From: Gammaproteobacteria bacterium
Lineage (GTDB): Bacteria; Pseudomonadota; Gammaproteobacteria; Pseudomonadales; Halieaceae
Assembly: GCA_030427335.1 (NCBI GenBank)
Contig: JAUHWV010000002.1
Location: 1-39,556, forward strand
Length of the DNA: 39,556 nt
Reading direction: 5' to 3'
The notes below the pieces were generated by a model, which was given only the letters and a program-made list of their open reading frames with translations, ran no database searches and was not told the origin of the DNA. Positions 8,944-20,979 of the stretch are shown one piece after another. The stretch's first letter is position 1. Each line of letters opens with the position of its first letter. A program made the position numbers and the translations under genes.

Positions 8944-10506
8944 TTAACGGACCGCTGGAGGTGTTTCAAACGTGTGATATGGAGCAGGTGTAGCGACAGT
9001 CCACTCGAGACCTTCTGCGCCATCCCACACCTTTTCGTCGCTGGTTGGCTTGCCAGCCACAATCGTTGCAATCACGTTGTACAAGAACATGATTTGCGAC
9101 GCCCCGTAGATGAAAGCACCAATACTCGACATCATGTTAAAGTCAGCAAACTGCAGTGCGTAGTCTGGAATACGACGAGGCATACCGGCTAGACCCACAA
9201 AATGCTGAGGGAAGAAGGTGATGTTGAAACCGATGAACGAAATCCAGAAGTGAGTTTTGCCCATAGTTTCGTTGTACATACGGCCACACCATTTCGGCAA
9301 CCAGTAGTAGACCGCGGCAGTCATACTAAATACCGCGCCGGCAACCATCACGTAGTGAAAGTGCGCAACGACGAAGTAGCTGTCGTGGTACTGGAAGTCA
9401 GCAGGGGCGATTGACAGCATCAAACCGGTGAAGCCGCCGATCGTGAACAGAACCAAGAAACCGATACAGAACAGCATGGGGGTTTCAAAGGTCATTGATC
9501 CACGCCACATCGTGGTTATCCAGTTAAACACCTTCACGCCCGTCGGTACCGCAATCAACATCGTCGCGTACATGAAGAACAGCTCACCCGCGATTGGCAT
9601 ACCCACGGTATACATGTGGTGTGCCCAAACAATGAACGACAGAAACGCAATAGCGGCCGTCGCGTAAACCATTGACGCATAGCCAAAGAGAGGCTTGCGT
9701 GAAAACGCAGGGATGATCTGAGATACCACACCGAAGGCGGGCAGGATGATGATGTATACTTCAGGATGACCAAAGAACCAGAAAATGTGCTGGAACAGAA
9801 CTGGGTCACCACCACCTGCAGCAGAGAAGAAACTCGTACCGAAGTGGATATCCATCAGCATCATGGTCACGGCGCCAGCCAAAACGGGCATTACTGCGAC
9901 TAGTAGGAAAGCAGTGATCAACCACGTCCACACAAACAAAGGCATCTTCATGTATGTCATGCCTGGGGCACGCATATTCATCACGGTCGCAATGATGTTG
10001 ATTGAACCCATGATTGAGCTCAAACCCAACACATGGATGGAGAAGATAAAGTAAGTCACCGAGGGCGGCGCATAAGTAGTAGACAGCGGCGCGTAGAATG
10101 TCCAGCCGAAAGCCGGCGCGCCCCCTTCCATGAACAGTGTGCTCGCCAGAATTAAAAATGCGGGCGGCAAAATCCAGAATGACCAGTTGTTCATGCGGGG
10201 TAAGGCCATGTCCGGAGCACCGATCATCATCGGAATCATCCAGTTGGCCAAACCGACAAACGAAGGCATGATCGCGCCAAACACCATGATAAGGCCATGG
10301 AGTGTGGTCATCTGGTTAAAGAACGCAGGTTCTACCAATTGCATCCCGGGCTGGAAAAGCTCCGCCCGAATGATCATGGCAAATGCACCGCCAAGAATAA
10401 ACATGGCAAACGAGAACCACAGGTACATGGTTCCGATGTCTTTGTGGTTGGTGGTAAATAGCCACCGAGAGAGCCCTTTTGCTGGACCGTGATGATGATC
10501 TCCCAT
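8944..10506 (-). CDS. coxA: Cytochrome c oxidase subunit I (aa3-type, A1 heme-copper oxidase)
   Basis: 520 aa; WFFGHPEVYIIILPAFG, AVPTGVKVFNW, HDSYFVVAHFHYVM. Confidence 0.97.
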   Translation of the reverse strand: MGDHHHGPAKGLSRWLFTTNHKDIGTMYLWFSFAMFILGGAFAMIIRAELFQPGMQLVEPAFFNQMTTLHGLIMVFGAIMPSFVGLANWMIPMMIGAPDMALPRMNNWSFWILPPAFLILASTLFMEGGAPAFGWTFYAPLSTTYAPPSVTYFIFSIHVLGLSSIMGSINIIATVMNMRAPGMTYMKMPLFVWTWLITAFLLVAVMPVLAGAVTMMLMDIHFGTSFFSAAGGGDPVLFQHIFWFFGHPEVYIIILPAFGVVSQIIPAFSRKPLFGYASMVYATAAIAFLSFIVWAHHMYTVGMPIAGELFFMYATMLIAVPTGVKVFNWITTMWRGSMTFETPMLFCIGFLVLFTIGGFTGLMLSIAPADFQYHDSYFVVAHFHYVMVAGAVFSMTAAVYYWLPKWCGRMYNETMGKTHFWISFIGFNITFFPQHFVGLAGMPRRIPDYALQFADFNMMSSIGAFIYGASQIMFLYNVIATIVAGKPTSDEKVWDGAEGLEWTVATPAPYHTFETPPAVR

Positions 10507-10523
10507 CTTAGTAACCTCTCCGT

Positions 10524-11678
10524 TTAGCCTTTCTTGTGATTGAATACGTCAATGGGCTGAACCATATCACCCATGTTGTTGCCAAATGCATTGCGCTGGT
10601 AGGTAATTACCGCAGCCATGTCAACGTCGTTGAGCTGACCTCCGAAGGCCTGCATCGCGGTGCCCGCTACGCCATTGATACCAATATCCAAGTGCTTAGC
10701 AATTCCACCTGTGGCAATGGCACTTCCCGCTATAGGCAAACCCAAACCGCCTTCGCCGTTCATACCATGGCAGGCTGCGCAACGGCTTTGATATACGCCT
10801 TTACCGCGCTCTACAAGCTGGTCCATCGTGAAAGTCTGAGCCATGAGTGCTTTGATCTCAGCCGCTTCAGCTTGCTTGTCTGCCAACCAAGAAGCGTATT
10901 CTTCTTTCGAAACTACGTTTACAACGACGGGCATGAAGCCGTGATCCTTGCCGCAAAGCTCAGCGCACTGGCCGCGGTAGATACCTTCTTTTTCTGCACG
11001 GGTCCAAGTCTCGTTTATGAAACCAGGAATCGCATCGCGCTTAACAGCCAACTCAGGTACCCACCATGAATGGATAACGTCATTAGCGGTTACCAAGAAA
11101 CGTACCTTTGTGTCCACCGGAATGACCACAGGCTCATCTACCTCCAATAGGTAGTGTTCACCTTTCTCTTCGGTGTTGTAGATTTCATCTTGGGGAGTGC
11201 GAAGGTTACTAAAAAACGATACGTTCTCACCGTCTTCATTCAAATATTCATACTTCCACTTCCACTGATAGCCCGTGACCAAAATATCCATCTCAGCTTC
11301 ATCAGTATCATAAACGTGAATCAGCGTCGACGTGGCAGGTACGGCCATACCGATCAAGATTAGAAAAGGCACCACCGTCCAAGCAATCTCTACTTTGGTG
11401 CTTTCATGAAAGTTTGAGGCTTTGAAACCCTTTGATTTACGGTGATAAATGATCGAGTAGAACATCACACCGAACACCAACACACCGATAATCACACAAA
11501 TCCACAGGATCGCCATGTGAAGATCGTAGATCGCTTGACCCGAGCTAGTCACACCCGGTGACATGTTGACTTGGTTTACCTTGGAATCTTGTGCAAGTGC
11601 ACCCCCACTCAGGAAGGTGGCGATCAAGATTGCGGCATATCCTACTTGCGCGCGCAGTCGCTCACTAATGAAACCCAT
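10524..11678 (-). CDS. coxB: Cytochrome c oxidase subunit II with C-terminal fused cytochrome c domain (caa3-like)
   Basis: From MGFISERLRAQVGYAAILIATFLSGGALAQ; CuA motif GQCAELCGKDHGFMPV; C-terminal CAACHGMNGEGG heme-binding motif. Confidence 0.95.
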   Translation of the reverse strand: MGFISERLRAQVGYAAILIATFLSGGALAQDSKVNQVNMSPGVTSSGQAIYDLHMAILWICVIIGVLVFGVMFYSIIYHRKSKGFKASNFHESTKVEIAWTVVPFLILIGMAVPATSTLIHVYDTDEAEMDILVTGYQWKWKYEYLNEDGENVSFFSNLRTPQDEIYNTEEKGEHYLLEVDEPVVIPVDTKVRFLVTANDVIHSWWVPELAVKRDAIPGFINETWTRAEKEGIYRGQCAELCGKDHGFMPVVVNVVSKEEYASWLADKQAEAAEIKALMAQTFTMDQLVERGKGVYQSRCAACHGMNGEGGLGLPIAGSAIATGGIAKHLDIGINGVAGTAMQAFGGQLNDVDMAAVITYQRNAFGNNMGDMVQPIDVFNHKKG

Positions 11679-11813
11679 TCTGCTGTGTCTCCGTTCGTTT
11701 AAATTGTTTGGCGCTGACCTCGCTCCCCAAAACGACACATAGCATGCGTCTCACGACATCAAACGCGGTACACGACGCCAGCCTGTGGTACTGATCTATC
11801 GCGCAGCGCGGGG

Positions 11814-11819
11814 ATTATA
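11814..11819 (-). promoter_or_regulatory. Candidate -10 element for coxB operon
   Basis: Reverse strand TATAAT about 135 nt upstream of the coxB start; -35 not obvious. Confidence 0.35.
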
Positions 11820-11849
11820 GACGAAGTCATTAGGAAAAACACTAACCGG

Positions 11850-11863
11850 CTGATTCAAATCAA
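11850..11863. promoter_or_regulatory. FNR/Anr-like box upstream of coxB
   Basis: CTGATTCAAATCAA, one mismatch to TTGAT-N4-ATCAA. Confidence 0.45.
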
Positions 11864-11889
11864 ATTTTCACCATATTGGGAAAAATCAA

Positions 11890-11917
11890 GTCAAACCACT
11901 AGATCTAGTTGATTGAC
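11890..11917. repeat. 28-bp imperfect palindrome in coxB/yheV intergenic region
   Basis: GTCAAACCACTAGA/TCTAGTTGATTGAC: 12 of 14 positions symmetric, with a perfect 12-bp core ACTAGATCTAGT. Confidence 0.6.
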
Positions 11918-11995
11918 AAGAGACAAAGCACGACATATCGACACAAAATTATTCTAATATTTTAATATGACTTTCTTGTTTAACTCGTGTTACGT

Positions 11996-12238
11996 CTATT
12001 TTTTTTCGAAATTGAGCGGATCAAGTAATTTTACGGCTTCAGCGGGAGTCTCTGTCCGCCGCGATAGGCCTCGATTGACGCGCGTTGGTAGCTCGCTTTG
12101 CTTAGGTGCTTGCGGCCGATCCTCAGAGAAACCGCAGCTGACGCACTCTCGCTTATCAGAATCCATGTCCACCACGATCGTATCCATCAGCGCACATTTA
12201 GGGCAAACCGCGCCGGCTATAAAACGTCTTCTAGTCAT
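11996..12238 (-). CDS. yheV: YheV-family putative zinc ribbon protein
   Basis: MTRRRFIAGAVCPKCALMDTIVVDMDSDKRECVSCGFSE: two CxxC pairs, characteristic YheV N-terminus. Confidence 0.85.
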   Translation of the reverse strand: MTRRRFIAGAVCPKCALMDTIVVDMDSDKRECVSCGFSEDRPQAPKQSELPTRVNRGLSRRTETPAEAVKLLDPLNFEKK

Positions 12239-12286
12239 AGTATCCTCTCTTCGCTTCAATTGTACGTTGATGTAGGAATAGTAGAT

Positions 12287-12835
12287 ATGGCATCGGTTCG
12301 AAATTTTAAGCAGTGGACGCCCAAACTCGGCGAGCGAGTATTTGTTGATAGTAGCGCCGTTGTGCTAGGAGACGTCGAGTTAGGCGAGGACGTCAGTGTA
12401 TGGCCCCAAGTTTCGATCAGAGGTGACATGCACAAAATTAGAGTTGGGGCTCGGACCAGCGTTCAAGATAACAGCGTACTGCACATTACCCACGCCGGGC
12501 CTTTTAACCCTGAAGGTTGGCCATTGATCATTGGCGAAGACGTAACCATCGGACACAGCGTTACCCTGCACGGATGCACCATTGGTAACCGAGTCCTGAT
12601 CGGTATGGGCGCCATTGTTATGGATGGCGCAGTCGTTGAAGATGAAGTGGTTATCGCCGCGGGTGCGCTTGTTACGCCGGGGAAACGGCTCGAGAGTGGT
12701 TTTATGTACGCGGGCTCACCGGCTAAACAAGTGCGACCCTTGAAAGACAAAGAGCGCGCGTTTTTCACTTACAGCGCGAACAACTATGTAAATCTGAAAG
12801 AAGAGCATGCCGCTGAGTACGGCTACGGCGGGTGA
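12287..12835 (+). CDS. Gamma-carbonic anhydrase family protein (YrdA-like left-handed beta-helix)
   Basis: MASVRNFKQWTPKLGERVFVDSSAVVLGDVELGEDVSVWPQVSIRGD...; hexapeptide repeats and conserved His residues (ITHAG, TIGHSVTLHGC). Confidence 0.93.
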   Translation: MASVRNFKQWTPKLGERVFVDSSAVVLGDVELGEDVSVWPQVSIRGDMHKIRVGARTSVQDNSVLHITHAGPFNPEGWPLIIGEDVTIGHSVTLHGCTIGNRVLIGMGAIVMDGAVVEDEVVIAAGALVTPGKRLESGFMYAGSPAKQVRPLKDKERAFFTYSANNYVNLKEEHAAEYGYGG

Positions 12836-12896
12836 CGGCTCCCCGCCCGATGGGGCGAGGCTCCCAACTTTTTGAACCGCGGCCGACACTTAAATC

Positions 12897-15221
<2,325 letters not shown>

Positions 15222-15222
15222 G

Positions 15223-15726
15223 CTAGGCGTTCAGTTGCGCCTGCAAAGCGGCGTTTTTCTCTTCGATCGCAGCCGCATTATCCGCCCGCTCAGCACGCAG
15301 CGCCGCTGCAACAGCTGGGTCAGATACACCGATAATCTGTGCCGCCAGATAAGCGGCGTTTTTGGCCCCCGCTTTACCAATGGCAACCGTCGCTACGGGA
15401 ATCCCCGCCGGCATCTGTACCGTGGAAAGTAAGGCATCAAGACCATCAAGAGATGCATTCATTGGTACACCAATCACCGGCTTCACCGTGGTAGCGGAGA
15501 CCGCACCCGCTAGGTGCGCAGCCATCCCAGCGGCTGCGATGAAGGCAGCACAGCCACGTTGATCAGCATCTTCAACGAAGGCTTTTGCCGCCGCTGGAGT
15601 ACGATGCGCTGAGGTGATGCGAACCTCGAACGGAATATTGAACTTTTTCAGTATTTCAAAGCTCGCCTCCATCACGGGTAGATCGGAATCAGATCCCATC
15701 ACAATCGCTACAAATGGCGTAGACAT
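15223..15726 (-). CDS. purE: 5-(carboxyamino)imidazole ribonucleotide mutase
   Basis: [26 protein letters not shown]...[14 protein letters not shown]...[10 protein letters not shown]...[27 protein letters not shown]. Confidence 0.95.
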   Translation of the reverse strand: MSTPFVAIVMGSDSDLPVMEASFEILKKFNIPFEVRITSAHRTPAAAKAFVEDADQRGCAAFIAAAGMAAHLAGAVSATTVKPVIGVPMNASLDGLDALLSTVQMPAGIPVATVAIGKAGAKNAAYLAAQIIGVSDPAVAAALRAERADNAAAIEEKNAALQAQLNA

Positions 15727-15793
15727 AATGTCACCTTTTAAGTTTGGATCAATGAAGGCGCGCATAGTATCAATGAACGATCCGAAGGTAAAT

Positions 15794-16909
15794 TTAAAGT
15801 CGGATATAACCCCGCGGCGTTTTCCGAATGAGCCCGCCGAGCTCTAATTCAACTAGCTCCGCCTGAAGTGCTTGGCGACTCAGACGACTGCTACTGATCA
15901 GTGAGTCGAGGGTGGTTACGCCATCGTTAAAGCTCAACAGTAAAGGAGAGGCCTCAACTCGAATTTTATCTTTTGCCGTGACCTTAAGCTCAGACCTCAA
16001 TGCGCCTTGGAGCAAGGGGTTAGATGCGAGCTGCCGTAACACATCCTCTGGCCCAAGGCACACTTGTGCACCCTGTGATAGGAGCTCTAAGCCACCTCTT
16101 CCCTGATGATGAAACACCGACCAAGGCAAGACCCAGAGCTCCCGGTTTTGCTCTAAGGCATGGCGCGCCGTAACTAGCGTGCCACTTAGCTGGGCGGCTT
16201 CGACAATAATCACACCTAATGACAAACCTGATATCAAACGATTACGTTTAGGAAAGGTCGATTTATTCGGACGTGTGAACAGGGGTTGTTCACTGATTAG
16301 GCAGCCCCGTTCGAGAATCTTTTGAGCCAAAGCTTGATGCCGTCTGGGGTAGATTTGATCGATACCGTGAGCTAAAACACTGATCGTGTGGCCTTGAGTA
16401 AGCGCCCCTTCATGCGCACAACTGTCAACACCAAGCGCCAAACCACTGGTTACCAGCAAGCCGGCTGAGGCCATTCGAGCTGCGAGTTCATGCGCTATTG
16501 TTCGAGCTTGAGTCGATGCTTGCCGCGCTCCGACCATGGCGACTTGGGGCGTATTCAAGTCCTGCCATGCTCCTCTGTGATACAAAACCGGAGGTGGGTC
16601 GGGAATCTCACACAGTAATGTTGGATAACCTGCATCACCGAAGGGAATAACACGAATTCCGAGGCGTCGCAAAGTCTCGAGCTGAACTGTCTCGGAAGGC
16701 AGCAGGGAACCCGACGAATAACGATCCAGAACCGCCCTGTGTTCATCTAATTGAGTATCCGCAGTGGCTGCTTCGGAGGCATCACCCCGCAGGGCTTCCA
16801 CATAGCCCGATAAATTCTGGTATGCAATCAGCTGATTGGCTAAAAATCGTTCGTCACCAAAAGAGGACGAATGCAGTAAGGCTGCGACATCCGTTTCGCA
16901 GAGGTTCAT
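15794..16909 (-). CDS. dprA: DNA-processing protein DprA/Smf
   Basis: 371 aa; VAMVGARQASTQARTIAHELAARMASAGLLVTSGLALGVDSCAHEGAL, SEQPLFTRPNKSTFPKRNRLISGLSLGVIIVEAAQLSGTLVTARHALEQNRELWVLP. Confidence 0.96.
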   Translation of the reverse strand: MNLCETDVAALLHSSSFGDERFLANQLIAYQNLSGYVEALRGDASEAATADTQLDEHRAVLDRYSSGSLLPSETVQLETLRRLGIRVIPFGDAGYPTLLCEIPDPPPVLYHRGAWQDLNTPQVAMVGARQASTQARTIAHELAARMASAGLLVTSGLALGVDSCAHEGALTQGHTISVLAHGIDQIYPRRHQALAQKILERGCLISEQPLFTRPNKSTFPKRNRLISGLSLGVIIVEAAQLSGTLVTARHALEQNRELWVLPWSVFHHQGRGGLELLSQGAQVCLGPEDVLRQLASNPLLQGALRSELKVTAKDKIRVEASPLLLSFNDGVTTLDSLISSSRLSRQALQAELVELELGGLIRKTPRGYIRL

Positions 16910-16939
16910 AGATCATCCTTGATCTCATCATCATAAATG

Positions 16940-18007
16940 TTAGGGGTTTTTCACTTTATCCATAACCGATAATGGCCGGCTCGCTTTTAATACAACCGCC
17001 AAACTCGACTTCTCAAACACTTCAAAGACCATCAGCAAACCGGCTCTGACATCCGGAAGTTTAACGCTCTCATTTGCGATATTATCGTAAACAGTGTCTC
17101 CCGACTGGAATATGGCCAGAACGTGCCCCACCTCTATGCCTTCACGAGATCCACGATTCAGTATCACCGTATTAAGAGAACCGATTTGGCTAACGCCACC
17201 TTCCACAGCAATCATGTATCCATCTTGAATGGTCTGCTCTGGTGCTCTAGGTTGATATACCGCATCAAGCACACGTTCACGCATCGGTAAAAGCCTATCG
17301 CCCTGCCTGATTTCCTCGTTAACGGCCTTGACTTCAAATTCTGTCAAATCGCTATTTGGCGTAACCGACTCTAACCGCTGAGCTGAGCCAATAACGCGAG
17401 CCTCAAACCCCAAAACCTCACCGGTCAAAGGGTCACTGAAGCGCTGGCCTAAGCGATAGATCCCATACATTTGATTTGCATCTCCCGACTGATCAACCAG
17501 ATCGCCGCGAGAGACGACCACATCGCCTGGCGCACTCAATAAATTCTGTTTATTTGAGCCAAGAATATAGGGCGCAAAACTTGCCTCAGCCCGATCCAGA
17601 ACACGATTGCGTCGCAAGAAAGCCCCTATTTCATCTAAACCTATTAGCGGGATTGCCAGATCCAAGGGAGTTACACGCACGCCAGGCTTGAGCTTTACCT
17701 CACCGCCCCGTCGCAAACTCAAACGGGGCGTATTGCTGGCATCGTAGGTAAGATATAGAACGTCACCGGGATAAATCAGATCCGGATTCTCCACTTGCGG
17801 ATTAGCAGCCCACAGCGCCTGCCATAACCACGGTTCTTGCAAGTACATATCCGCAATACCCCACAGCGTATCACCTGCCTTGACGCGATACTCGCGGGGC
17901 GCATCGCCTTCTAAGGCGACCTGAGCGCTGGCGACAAAAGGCCAGGAAAAACTGAGTAACGCCAGTAGCAACACCAGTCTCACTCGGGCTAAAAGTCGCC
18001 GCGTCAT
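16940..18007 (-). CDS. LysM peptidoglycan-binding domain protein, exported
   Basis: Signal peptide, then YRVKAGDTLWGIADMYLQEPWLWQALWAANPQVENPDLIYPGDVLYL; same position (between def and dprA) as in Pseudomonas-type genomes. Confidence 0.9.
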   Translation of the reverse strand: MTRRLLARVRLVLLLALLSFSWPFVASAQVALEGDAPREYRVKAGDTLWGIADMYLQEPWLWQALWAANPQVENPDLIYPGDVLYLTYDASNTPRLSLRRGGEVKLKPGVRVTPLDLAIPLIGLDEIGAFLRRNRVLDRAEASFAPYILGSNKQNLLSAPGDVVVSRGDLVDQSGDANQMYGIYRLGQRFSDPLTGEVLGFEARVIGSAQRLESVTPNSDLTEFEVKAVNEEIRQGDRLLPMRERVLDAVYQPRAPEQTIQDGYMIAVEGGVSQIGSLNTVILNRGSREGIEVGHVLAIFQSGDTVYDNIANESVKLPDVRAGLLMVFEVFEKSSLAVVLKASRPLSVMDKVKNP

Positions 18008-18160
18008 TTGGCAAACACTCACTTGATAAGATCCATAATGCCCTCATGATACCTTGAGTCAAACAAATTCACAGCCCTTGGGCGAATGTGATGAAAGGAA
18101 TTGTGCAGCGCCACTTCGGTGCCGGTATACTACACGCGTAGCAAAACACAAAAGGTTGTC

Positions 18161-18667
18161 ATGGCTTTATTACCCATACTCGAATTCCCAGACCCCAGAC
18201 TGAGAACCGTAGCCAAACCCGTTGTCGAAGTGACCGATGCACATCGTGTGTTAATCAAAGACATGCTCGAGACCATGTACGATGCGCCAGGCATCGGTTT
18301 GGCCGCGACGCAAGTAAATGTCCACGAACGAATTCTGGTCATTGATATCAGCGAAGACAAATCTGAGCCTAGGGTATTTATTAATCCCGTCGTCGACATT
18401 CTGGATCCCGAACTCGGAGAATACGACGAAGGTTGTTTATCGGTTCCAGGGTTTTACGATACTGTGACTCGACCCCAGCGCATTCGGGTAACCGCCATGA
18501 ACGAACACGGGGAGAACTTTAAAGAAGAGCTAAGCGGTCTAATGGCCATTTGTCTGCAGCACGAAATCGACCATCTTGAAGGGAAGTTATTTGTAGACTA
18601 TTTATCGCCCCTAAAACGAAATCGAATTCGTAAAAAGCTCGAAAAACAACATCGAGCCCAAGCCTAA
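18161..18667 (+). CDS. def: Peptide deformylase
   Basis: [57 protein letters not shown]. Confidence 0.97.
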   Translation: MALLPILEFPDPRLRTVAKPVVEVTDAHRVLIKDMLETMYDAPGIGLAATQVNVHERILVIDISEDKSEPRVFINPVVDILDPELGEYDEGCLSVPGFYDTVTRPQRIRVTAMNEHGENFKEELSGLMAICLQHEIDHLEGKLFVDYLSPLKRNRIRKKLEKQHRAQA

Positions 18668-19633
18668 ATGTCGGAGTGCACTTTAAGAATCGGTTTTGCA
18701 GGCACCCCCGAATTTGCCGCGGCCCACCTGCGAGCACTTATCGAGGCTCGGTTTAACATTGAGGTCGTGCTCTCGCAACCTGATAGACCAGCCGGTCGTG
18801 GCAAAAAGTTGATGGCGAGCCCCGTCAAGACCCTTGCACTTGAGCACCTCCTACCCATACTACAACCCGAGACATTGAAAGACCCTGATACCCAAGAGTT
18901 GCTTCGCAACTACCAGCTCGATGTGCTCGTTGTCGTAGCCTATGGTCTTCTGCTACCGCAACCCGTCCTAGACATCCCTCGGCTTGGCTGTATCAATGTT
19001 CATGCGTCACTGCTTCCAAAATGGCGTGGGGCCGCTCCTGTTCAAAGGGCCATTGAAGCGGGAGATTCTCAAACAGGTGTGTGTATCATGCAGATGGAGG
19101 CGGGCTTAGACACAGGCCCGGTTCTCTATTCAGCCGCCTGCGACATTAAGCCAACGACAACAGCAGGAACCTTGTTTACAGAACTTGAGAACATTGGACC
19201 AACAGCGTTAATTCACGCGCTTGAAAATCTTGAAGCTCTCCAAACCAAGGCCAAACCCCAGGAACATTCCGCCTCGACGTACGCCAGCAAGATCTCCAAA
19301 GAGGAGGCCTTCGTTGATTTCACCGAATCGGCTATTCAAATCGATCGTAAAATTAGAGCCTTTCACCCCTTCCCCGTGACCTACACCAGTGCGGCCGGCG
19401 AGCGCATTCGTATCCATGCGGCGAGCCCAATCATCAGCGACAACAAGCACCCCGCGGGAACCGTGCTCGCCATAGATAAATCAGGGATTCTCGTCCAATG
19501 CGGAAACGGGGCCCTACGACTCGAGCAAGTTCAGCTACCCAACGCGAAAGTCTTATTGGTTAGGGATATATTAAACAACCCAAAACAACCCTTTAACGTT
19601 GGGATGCGACTTGGGAGACCCCTTACAGCATGA
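18668..19633 (+). CDS. fmt: Methionyl-tRNA formyltransferase
   Basis: 321 aa; RIGFAGTPEFAAAHLRAL; GCINVHASLLPKWRGAAPVQRAIEAGDSQTGVCIMQMEAGLDTGPVL. Confidence 0.97.
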   Translation: MSECTLRIGFAGTPEFAAAHLRALIEARFNIEVVLSQPDRPAGRGKKLMASPVKTLALEHLLPILQPETLKDPDTQELLRNYQLDVLVVVAYGLLLPQPVLDIPRLGCINVHASLLPKWRGAAPVQRAIEAGDSQTGVCIMQMEAGLDTGPVLYSAACDIKPTTTAGTLFTELENIGPTALIHALENLEALQTKAKPQEHSASTYASKISKEEAFVDFTESAIQIDRKIRAFHPFPVTYTSAAGERIRIHAASPIISDNKHPAGTVLAIDKSGILVQCGNGALRLEQVQLPNAKVLLVRDILNNPKQPFNVGMRLGRPLTA

Positions 19634-20904
19634 AGCTTACAGCGCGACTCAGCGCGGTTAAAATTGTCGATCATGTACTCAAAGGACACGCCACGCATTC
19701 TGCCGAGGAGTTTTTAGCCCCTCTTAACACACAGGAGCGCGCTTTTGCTGTTCAATTAAGTCAGGGCACACTGAGCCAACTACCCTTTTTACAAGGAATC
19801 GTTAGGCAGCTTTTGCAAACTCGGCTAAAAGCAAAAGAGCAAGTAGTAGAAGCGATTCTGTTGGTCGGTTTATACCAACTTTCACATCTTCGTACACCAG
19901 ATCACGCAGCCGTGCATGAAAGTGTCCAACTCGCTAAAGTTCTGAAAAAAATGTGGGCAGTGAAACTGCTGAATGCGTGCTTACGGCGCTTCATTCGAGA
20001 ACAACAAGCCCTCGTGGCGCAATTAGAACCTTACGAAGCTGCTGCACATCCGGAATGGCTCTTCGCGGAAATCCAGTCACAATGGCGTGATCAGTGCGCT
20101 GAAATTATTGCGGCCAACAACCACGTAGGTCCTCTTTGTCTGCGGGTAAATCGACAAAAAATCGATCGGCTGAGCTATTCAAAAAAACTTGAACAAGAAA
20201 GTATCAAACACGACTGCGGCACACTGTCCGAAGACTGTATACGGCTCACTAATCCGACACCCGTTGCGAGCCTGCCTGGGTTTCAGGAGGGTTTAGTGTC
20301 TGTTCAAGATGAAGCGGCCCAATTGGCGAGTACGCTTATCGATGCACAGCGGGTTACAATCGCTCTAGACGCTTGTGCTGCACCCGGAGGTAAAAGTTGT
20401 CATCTTAAGGAGCGTTACCCACACATCGATCTCACATCTCGCGATATCGACACAAAGCGGCTCATTAAAGTTAGGGAAAATGCGGACCGGTTGGGTTTAT
20501 CGTTCACCATCGAAGCAGCGCCGGATTCACCTGGGAGTGCAAAGTACGATTTTATTCTTACCGATGCGCCCTGCTCAGGCAGTGGTGTCATTCGCCGTCA
20601 TCCAGACATCAAGGCGCTGCGAACGCGCGAAGATCTAATGCAATTTCATGAGCAGCAAGTAACCATACTCAAAAACTTATGGATGGAACTTAAGCCAAGT
20701 GGTCAGTTACTGTATGTCACCTGTTCGATTTTTGATCAAGAAAACGACAACACAATAGCAGCCTTTCTCAGCACAGAACCGAGCGCACGCTACGACGTTT
20801 TGCAAGTGAACTGGGGTGAAGCCACACGTTTCGGAAGACAGTTACTGCCCCAAATCGACGGGACCGACGGCCTGTACTACGCCAAATTAAGTAAAGCGGA
20901 ATGA
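19630..20904 (+). CDS. rsmB: 16S rRNA (cytosine-967-C5)-methyltransferase
   Basis: 424 aa; NusB-like N-terminus; DACAAPGGKSCHL; TDAPCSGSGVIRRHPDIK; YVTCSIFDQEN. Overlaps fmt stop (ATGA). Confidence 0.95.
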   Translation: MKLTARLSAVKIVDHVLKGHATHSAEEFLAPLNTQERAFAVQLSQGTLSQLPFLQGIVRQLLQTRLKAKEQVVEAILLVGLYQLSHLRTPDHAAVHESVQLAKVLKKMWAVKLLNACLRRFIREQQALVAQLEPYEAAAHPEWLFAEIQSQWRDQCAEIIAANNHVGPLCLRVNRQKIDRLSYSKKLEQESIKHDCGTLSEDCIRLTNPTPVASLPGFQEGLVSVQDEAAQLASTLIDAQRVTIALDACAAPGGKSCHLKERYPHIDLTSRDIDTKRLIKVRENADRLGLSFTIEAAPDSPGSAKYDFILTDAPCSGSGVIRRHPDIKALRTREDLMQFHEQQVTILKNLWMELKPSGQLLYVTCSIFDQENDNTIAAFLSTEPSARYDVLQVNWGEATRFGRQLLPQIDGTDGLYYAKLSKAE

Positions 20905-20979
20905 GAATCCCAAAAAGCTCTGGGCAAGCGCAGTCATATTAAGTATCGTACGCAAAAGTAGACAAGGCGCCGAGCCACG

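Noticed and set aside
9428-10492. Several + strand ORFs (9428-9667, 9785-10054, 10130-10492) antisense to coxA
   Set aside because: Antisense frames of a highly conserved coxA; composition reflects the coxA codons.
10536-11069. 177-aa + strand ORF antisense to coxB
   Set aside because: Fully overlaps conserved coxB on the opposite strand with no supporting motif.
18101-18131. TTGTGC-N19-TATACT as a def promoter
   Set aside because: Weak -35 and long spacer; position plausible but evidence insufficient.
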